Below, piece after piece: positions 24,522 through 28,443 of a DNA stretch of 28,443 nucleotides. Position numbers and translations under genes: made by a program. The notes under the pieces were generated by a model, which ran no database searches, was not told the DNA's origin, and was given only the letters and a program-made list of their open reading frames with translations. This DNA comes from Hyphomicrobiales bacterium (GTDB lineage: Bacteria > Pseudomonadota > Alphaproteobacteria > Rhizobiales > Beijerinckiaceae): positions 1-28,443 of the forward strand of contig CANCAR010000007.1 in NCBI GenBank assembly GCA_947374125.1, written 5' to 3'. Position 1 is the stretch's first letter, and each line of letters opens with the position of its first letter.

Positions 24522-27500
24522 ATGTCGCTCGCTGAAGTAAAACTGGACGATAAATATTTGGCCGATGAGGGCCGTATCTATCTGAATGGAACGCAAGCCG
24601 TTGTCCGGTTGGCGCTGGTGCAATCGCGCATTGATCGGGCGAGTGGGCTTTTGACAAGAGGGTTTATCACCGGCTATCGCGGCTCGCCGCTGGGCGGACT
24701 TGATCAGGCTTTGGATGGGGCTAAAAAGGCGGTTGACGAGGCTGGCATTGTTTTCACGCCCGGCGTGAACGAGGATTTGGCGGCGACCGCTGTACTCGGC
24801 ACACAACAAATCAATGTGATTGAAAAGGCCAATTGCGACGGCGTTTTTGCCTTCTGGTATGGCAAGGGTCCGGGCGTTGACCGGTCGGGTGATGCGTTAA
24901 AGCATGGCAATTTATCGGGTAGCGCGCCGAATGGCGGCGTGCTGCTTTTGCTGGGCGATGATCATACCTGCAAATCCTCGACAACCTCGCATCAAAGCGA
25001 ATTCGGCATGGTTGACGCGATGATTCCCGTGCTTAATCCGGCGGGCGTTGGCGAGATCATTCCGTTCGGCCTCTTTGGCGTTGCGCTGTCGCGCTTTTCG
25101 GGCTGTTGGACGGCGATGAAACTGGTCGCCGAGACGATGGATTCATCGGCCTCGATTACCGTTGAGCCCGATGCAGGACGGTTTACGATCCCTGATTTCG
25201 ACGCTCCTGAAGGCGGGTTGCACATCCGCTGGCCCGACAAGCCGCAGGAACAGGAACGCCGTCTGCATTTGCATAAAATGCGCGCGGTTCATGCTTTTGC
25301 GCGCGCCAACCGGATTGACCGGGTGGACCTGTCCGGGCCTCGTCGCAAGATCGGAATTGTCACCACCGGCAAATCCTACCTCGATGTGCGCCAAGCGCTT
25401 GAGATGCTCCGGATTGATGAGGCACGGGCGCTGACCTTGGGCCTTTCGATCTACAAAGTGGGCCTTGTCTGGCCGCTTGAGCCGGAAGGAATACGCGCTT
25501 TTGCCGAACGGCTTGATACGGTTCTGGTCGTTGAAGAAAAGCGGCCACTGCTTGAAGGGCAAATTCGGGAACTGCTTTACGATCTCCCCTCTGACCGTCG
25601 CCCCAAGATTTACGGGAAATCGGGGCCAGAAGGCCAGCTTTGGTTGCCATCGCACGATGATTTAACGCCAACGCGGATTGCGGGGGTGATCGGGCGAACG
25701 GTTACCGGCCTTGTTGAGGATGCGGCGCTAAAGGCCGCTTTGGGCGATCTCGATGCGTTGGAACAAACAAGGCAATTGACGCAGCCGCCCTCGGTCGCCC
25801 GCAGCATGTATTTCTGTTCCGGTTGTCCGCACAGTTCATCGACCAAAGTTCCGGAAGGTAGCCGCGGCATGGGCGGCATTGGCTGCCACTGGATGGCGCT
25901 TTGGATGGATCGCTCGACCTCGTTTTATACGCATATGGGGGCGGAGGGGGCCAACTGGATCGGGCAATCGCCGTTTGTCCCCACCAAGCATGTGTTTCAA
26001 AACATTGGCGATGGAACGTATTTTCACTCTGGCCTCTTGGCGATCCGCGCCAATGTCGCGGCGAAAACCAATATTACCTATAAAATCCTGTTTAACGATG
26101 CTGTCGCCATGACGGGCGGGCAGAAGCATGATGGCCCACTCTCGCCCGAGCGCATTGCTTGGCAGGTCCGTGCTGAGGGCGTCGAGCGCATTGCGATTGT
26201 CAGTGAGGATGTGTCGCGCCACACCGCTGCGCTCTATCCGCCGGGTGTCACGATCCATGACCGCGATGATATCGATGCGGTTCAGCGCGAACTGCGCGAG
26301 GTCGAAGGCACGTCGGCGCTGATCTATGATCAAACCTGCGCATCGGAAAAACGCCGCCGCCAGAAGCGCGGCACCATGCCTGATTCCAATATCCGCGTTT
26401 TGATCAATGAGCAGGTCTGCGAGGGCTGCGGCGATTGCTCGGTTAAATCGAACTGTGTCTCGGTCGTGCCGCTGGATACGGAATTCGGTGTTAAACGGCG
26501 GATCAACCAGTCGTCCTGCAACAAGGATGTATCGTGCGTGAAGGGCTTCTGCCCGAGTTTTGTGACGGTCGAAGGCGGCGTGTTGAAAAAGCCCGAGGGC
26601 AAAGATATTGCCGGACTTTTGGCGCAGGATCTGCCTGAGCCCATGCTTCCCGCTCTGGACCGTCCTTGGAATATTTTTGTGACCGGCGTGGGCGGCAATG
26701 GCGTTGTGACCATTGGCGCGGTGCTGGCTATGGCGGCGCATCTGGAAGGCAAAGGCTGCTCGACGCTTGATATGATCGGCATGGCGCAGCGGGGTGGTTC
26801 CGTGACCTCGCATATCCGTTTGGCGCGTGACCCTTCGGACCTGACCGCGGTGCGTATTCCGAACCAATCGAGCGATCTTGTATTGGCGTGCGATGTCGTC
26901 ACAGCCCTTGCAGCCGACAGCAAGGCCGTAATGGGCCCCGGGTCGACACGAATTGTGCTGAACATGGAAGAAACCATCACGGGTCAGTTTGTGCGCAACC
27001 GCGATGCGCGGTTTGACGTGGTGACATTGCAAAAGGAATTGGCGGATTGGACGGGCGACAGCCAAATCGAAACCTTAGATGCAAGCCGATATTCGGCGGT
27101 GCTTTTGGGCGACTCAATTGGTGCCAATATGATGATGGTGGGTTACGCGCTGCAAAAAGGCCTGTTGCCGCTTAAGCCTGAAGCGCTTGAGAAGGCCATC
27201 CAGTTAAACGGCGTCTCGGTGGCGATGAACCGGAACGCGCTGCGGCTTGGTCGCTTGCTGGCGATTGATCTAAAAGCGCTTGCCCACCTTGTTCCTGCGG
27301 ATGGTGCGGCGTTGCCGTTTGAACACCGCCGTCTCTCGCATACGCTCGATCAGCGCGTTGCACGGCGGGTTGAATTCCTCAACGCCTATCAAAACGTGGC
27401 CTATGGCGAGCATTATCGTTCTTTGCTTGCTGAAATAATGGCTGCTGAGACCCGACTTGCGGGTGCAACCGGTGCCTTGTCGGAAACCGTGGCACACAAT

Positions 27501-27998
27501 CTATTCCGTCTGATGGCGATTAAAGACGAGTACGAAGTCGCCCGGCTTTATGCCACCCCTTCGTTTAAGGCGCAGCTTTCCGAAACCTTCTCGGATTATC
27601 GGAAAGTCCGGGTTCATCTCGCCCCGCCTTTGCTCTCAAAGCGTGATCCGAATACGGGCGAGCCACGCAAAATTGTCTTTGGGCCTTGGGTTCTCAATGC
27701 GTTTCCCATTCTTGCTGCGTTAAAAGTCTTGCGTGGCACGCCGTTTGATCTTTTCGGACGCACCGAGGAGCGTCGGCGGGAGCGGCAATGGTTGGCCGAT
27801 TATGAAGCAACGCTTCGTGAGGTGTTGAAGCTTCTCACGAGTGAGAACATGGATCGCGCTATTGCGCTGCTTGCCGTTCCCGCCGAGATCAAAGGCTTCG
27901 GCCATGTTCGCGAGAAGGCAATGAACACAGCCGCGCAGAATATCGCTCGCTTGAAAAGCGAATTTTTATCGGTCGCATTACCTATGGTAGCTGAATAA
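24522..27998 (+). CDS. Fused indolepyruvate:ferredoxin oxidoreductase (2-oxoacid oxidoreductase)
   Basis: Oxidatively decarboxylates aryl or related 2-oxo acids to acyl-CoA, using thiamine diphosphate (TPP) and Fe-S clusters. Seen: 1158 aa. The N-terminal pyrimidine-binding domain has GFITGYRGSPLGGLD. The TPP domain has CSGCPHS near 430 and the TPP motif G496-D-G ending N525-D526. The Fe-S region has C633, C636, C639, C645, then C666, C672 and C677-P. The gamma-type domain begins with VTGVGGNGVVTIG (from 720), and a C-terminal DUF6537-like part follows. It is therefore the single-chain type in which the alpha and beta/gamma subunits of archaeal enzymes are fused. Complete. The indolepyruvate name is a family label; branched or aryl 2-oxo acids may be the true substrates. 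The preceding dadA could supply them. Confidence 0.92.
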   Translation: MSLAEVKLDDKYLADEGRIYLNGTQAVVRLALVQSRIDRASGLLTRGFITGYRGSPLGGLDQALDGAKKAVDEAGIVFTPGVNEDLAATAVLGTQQINVIEKANCDGVFAFWYGKGPGVDRSGDALKHGNLSGSAPNGGVLLLLGDDHTCKSSTTSHQSEFGMVDAMIPVLNPAGVGEIIPFGLFGVALSRFSGCWTAMKLVAETMDSSASITVEPDAGRFTIPDFDAPEGGLHIRWPDKPQEQERRLHLHKMRAVHAFARANRIDRVDLSGPRRKIGIVTTGKSYLDVRQALEMLRIDEARALTLGLSIYKVGLVWPLEPEGIRAFAERLDTVLVVEEKRPLLEGQIRELLYDLPSDRRPKIYGKSGPEGQLWLPSHDDLTPTRIAGVIGRTVTGLVEDAALKAALGDLDALEQTRQLTQPPSVARSMYFCSGCPHSSSTKVPEGSRGMGGIGCHWMALWMDRSTSFYTHMGAEGANWIGQSPFVPTKHVFQNIGDGTYFHSGLLAIRANVAAKTNITYKILFNDAVAMTGGQKHDGPLSPERIAWQVRAEGVERIAIVSEDVSRHTAALYPPGVTIHDRDDIDAVQRELREVEGTSALIYDQTCASEKRRRQKRGTMPDSNIRVLINEQVCEGCGDCSVKSNCVSVVPLDTEFGVKRRINQSSCNKDVSCVKGFCPSFVTVEGGVLKKPEGKDIAGLLAQDLPEPMLPALDRPWNIFVTGVGGNGVVTIGAVLAMAAHLEGKGCSTLDMIGMAQRGGSVTSHIRLARDPSDLTAVRIPNQSSDLVLACDVVTALAADSKAVMGPGSTRIVLNMEETITGQFVRNRDARFDVVTLQKELADWTGDSQIETLDASRYSAVLLGDSIGANMMMVGYALQKGLLPLKPEALEKAIQLNGVSVAMNRNALRLGRLLAIDLKALAHLVPADGAALPFEHRRLSHTLDQRVARRVEFLNAYQNVAYGEHYRSLLAEIMAAETRLAGATGALSETVAHNLFRLMAIKDEYEVARLYATPSFKAQLSETFSDYRKVRVHLAPPLLSKRDPNTGEPRKIVFGPWVLNAFPILAALKVLRGTPFDLFGRTEERRRERQWLADYEATLREVLKLLTSENMDRAIALLAVPAEIKGFGHVREKAMNTAAQNIARLKSEFLSVALPMVAE

Positions 27999-28075
27999 AG
28001 AATAGCGCTTTTGGGGGCTGTTGTAAAAAAGGGGGGTAGGAAAACCGCCCGAACTCATGTATGAACCCGCGCGTT

Positions 28076-28151
28076 GCCGCTTTAGCTCAGTTGGTAGAGC
28101 ACCGCTTTCGTAAAGCGGGGGTCAGGTGTTCGAGTCACCTAAGCGGCACCA
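28076..28151 (+). tRNA. tRNA-Thr (anticodon CGU)
   Basis: A full cloverleaf can be drawn. The acceptor stem is GCCGCTT (28076-28082) with AAGCGGC (28141-28147). The D arm is GCTC/GAGC, and the anticodon stem CCGCT/AGCGG flanks loop TTCGTAA with anticodon CGT at 28109-28111. The variable loop is 5 bases, the T arm AGGTG/CACCT has loop TTCGAGT, the discriminator is A28148, and CCA is encoded. It reads ACG codons. The 77 bases between the preceding oxidoreductase gene and this tRNA hold no gene. Confidence 0.97.
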
Positions 28152-28228
28152 TTTTATCATGCGATTTGCGGGCCTTTGGCGGATTGTTTTCCGTTGTTTT
28201 ACCGCCGTTCGAGGATCGGAACCCCGCA

Positions 28229-28443
28229 ATGCCGATGACCGAAATCTTTGAAAACGTTCAATGTTTGATCGAATCGTTTGAGGTAAAACTCAAAACCTTC
28301 TCGGGTGAGGGCGTTGATGAGGTGGTTTCGCGTCTCCATGCACAAGATCGTAGTGCTACATCTGTCGTGGTGCCCGAGCCAAAATCGCTTCCGGTCCTGA
28401 ACCATCTCGATTCATGCCTTGAGGAAGCAGCACGTTTTGATGC
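28229..28443 (+). CDS. Unrecognised open reading frame, 5' part only
   Basis: An ATG at 28229 (or a second ATG two codons on) opens a frame to the right edge, 71 codons visible. The product starts MPMTEIFENVQCLIESFEVK and continues acidic and amphipathic, with no signal peptide or membrane segment. I recognise no family. The frame is also open upstream of the ATG, and no ribosome binding site is clear, so the start is uncertain. A minus-strand frame of 68 codons overlaps it (28199-28405) but has a less protein-like composition. Its place directly after a tRNA gene makes a mobile-element origin conceivable, but nothing visible supports that. Confidence 0.4.
   Translation, partial: MPMTEIFENVQCLIESFEVKLKTFSGEGVDEVVSRLHAQDRSATSVVVPEPKSLPVLNHLDSCLEEAARFD

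Noticed and set aside
25836..27065. A 409-codon open frame on the minus strand
   Set aside because: It lies wholly inside the oxidoreductase gene and encodes His/Arg/Ala-rich text with no family features; it is an antisense by-product of GC-rich codon use.
28021..28060. Terminator between the oxidoreductase and the tRNA
   Set aside because: The G-run and CCGCCC near 28031-28050 could pair only with a mismatch, and no T run follows.
28199..28405. A 68-codon minus-strand frame after the tRNA
   Set aside because: Cys/His/Arg-rich composition and no recognisable feature; the plus-strand frame over the same bases looks more like a protein, though neither is certain.
1..28443. CRISPR arrays, insertion sequences, prophage genes
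   Set aside because: No spaced repeats, transposase or phage structural motifs were seen; apart from the Gp49-like toxin there is no phage-type gene.

Overview
The window reads as a chromosomal segment of an alphaproteobacterium, most likely of the order Hyphomicrobiales (Rhizobiales). This rests on gene order and protein style, not on a database search. Characteristic groupings are nadD-rsfS-rlmH-envC-like; ftsE-ftsX divergent from a zinc-ribbon membrane protein followed by hpt; and gpsA/tsaD divergent from hemC-hemD-mitofilin-like-hemY. Base composition looks moderately GC-rich by eye. Almost every base is coding, no stretch over 300 bases lacks a gene, and most genes are housekeeping. I see no insertion sequence, CRISPR array or prophage.

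Positions 1-8682 are all on the minus strand and concern mainly the envelope. In transcription order they hold ftsE, ftsX, a probable terminator at the end of ftsX, a PlsC-type acyltransferase, a GT39-type membrane glycosyltransferase, an MsbA-like ABC exporter, nadD, rsfS, rlmH, and an EnvC-like protein with a degenerate LytM domain that is cut by the left edge. FtsEX and its expected partner EnvC therefore lie on the same strand about 6 kb apart. Between 8771 and 12197 come the zinc-ribbon membrane protein and hpt (plus strand), then a class I glutamine amidotransferase and a GDP-mannose pyrophosphorylase/mannose-6-phosphate isomerase (minus strand).

Positions 12344-13234 hold the only clearly accessory unit. 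It is a toxin-first, RelE/HigB-like toxin and XRE antitoxin pair with overlapping genes, a likely promoter and operator, a short tandem repeat upstream and a hairpin terminator downstream. After it come acs, an EVE-domain gene, gpsA and tsaD (minus strand), then hemC, hemD, a mitofilin-like membrane protein and hemY (plus strand).

Positions 22322-27998 hold a probable amino-acid or keto-acid catabolic group: an Asp/Glu-racemase/maleate-isomerase-family enzyme, divergent from a D-amino-acid dehydrogenase and a very large fused indolepyruvate:ferredoxin oxidoreductase. The window ends with tRNA-Thr(CGU) and the start of an unrecognised reading frame. The best leads are the Trp-rich toxin module and the DadA/2-oxoacid-oxidoreductase/racemase cluster. 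Neither can be called a new system from sequence alone.
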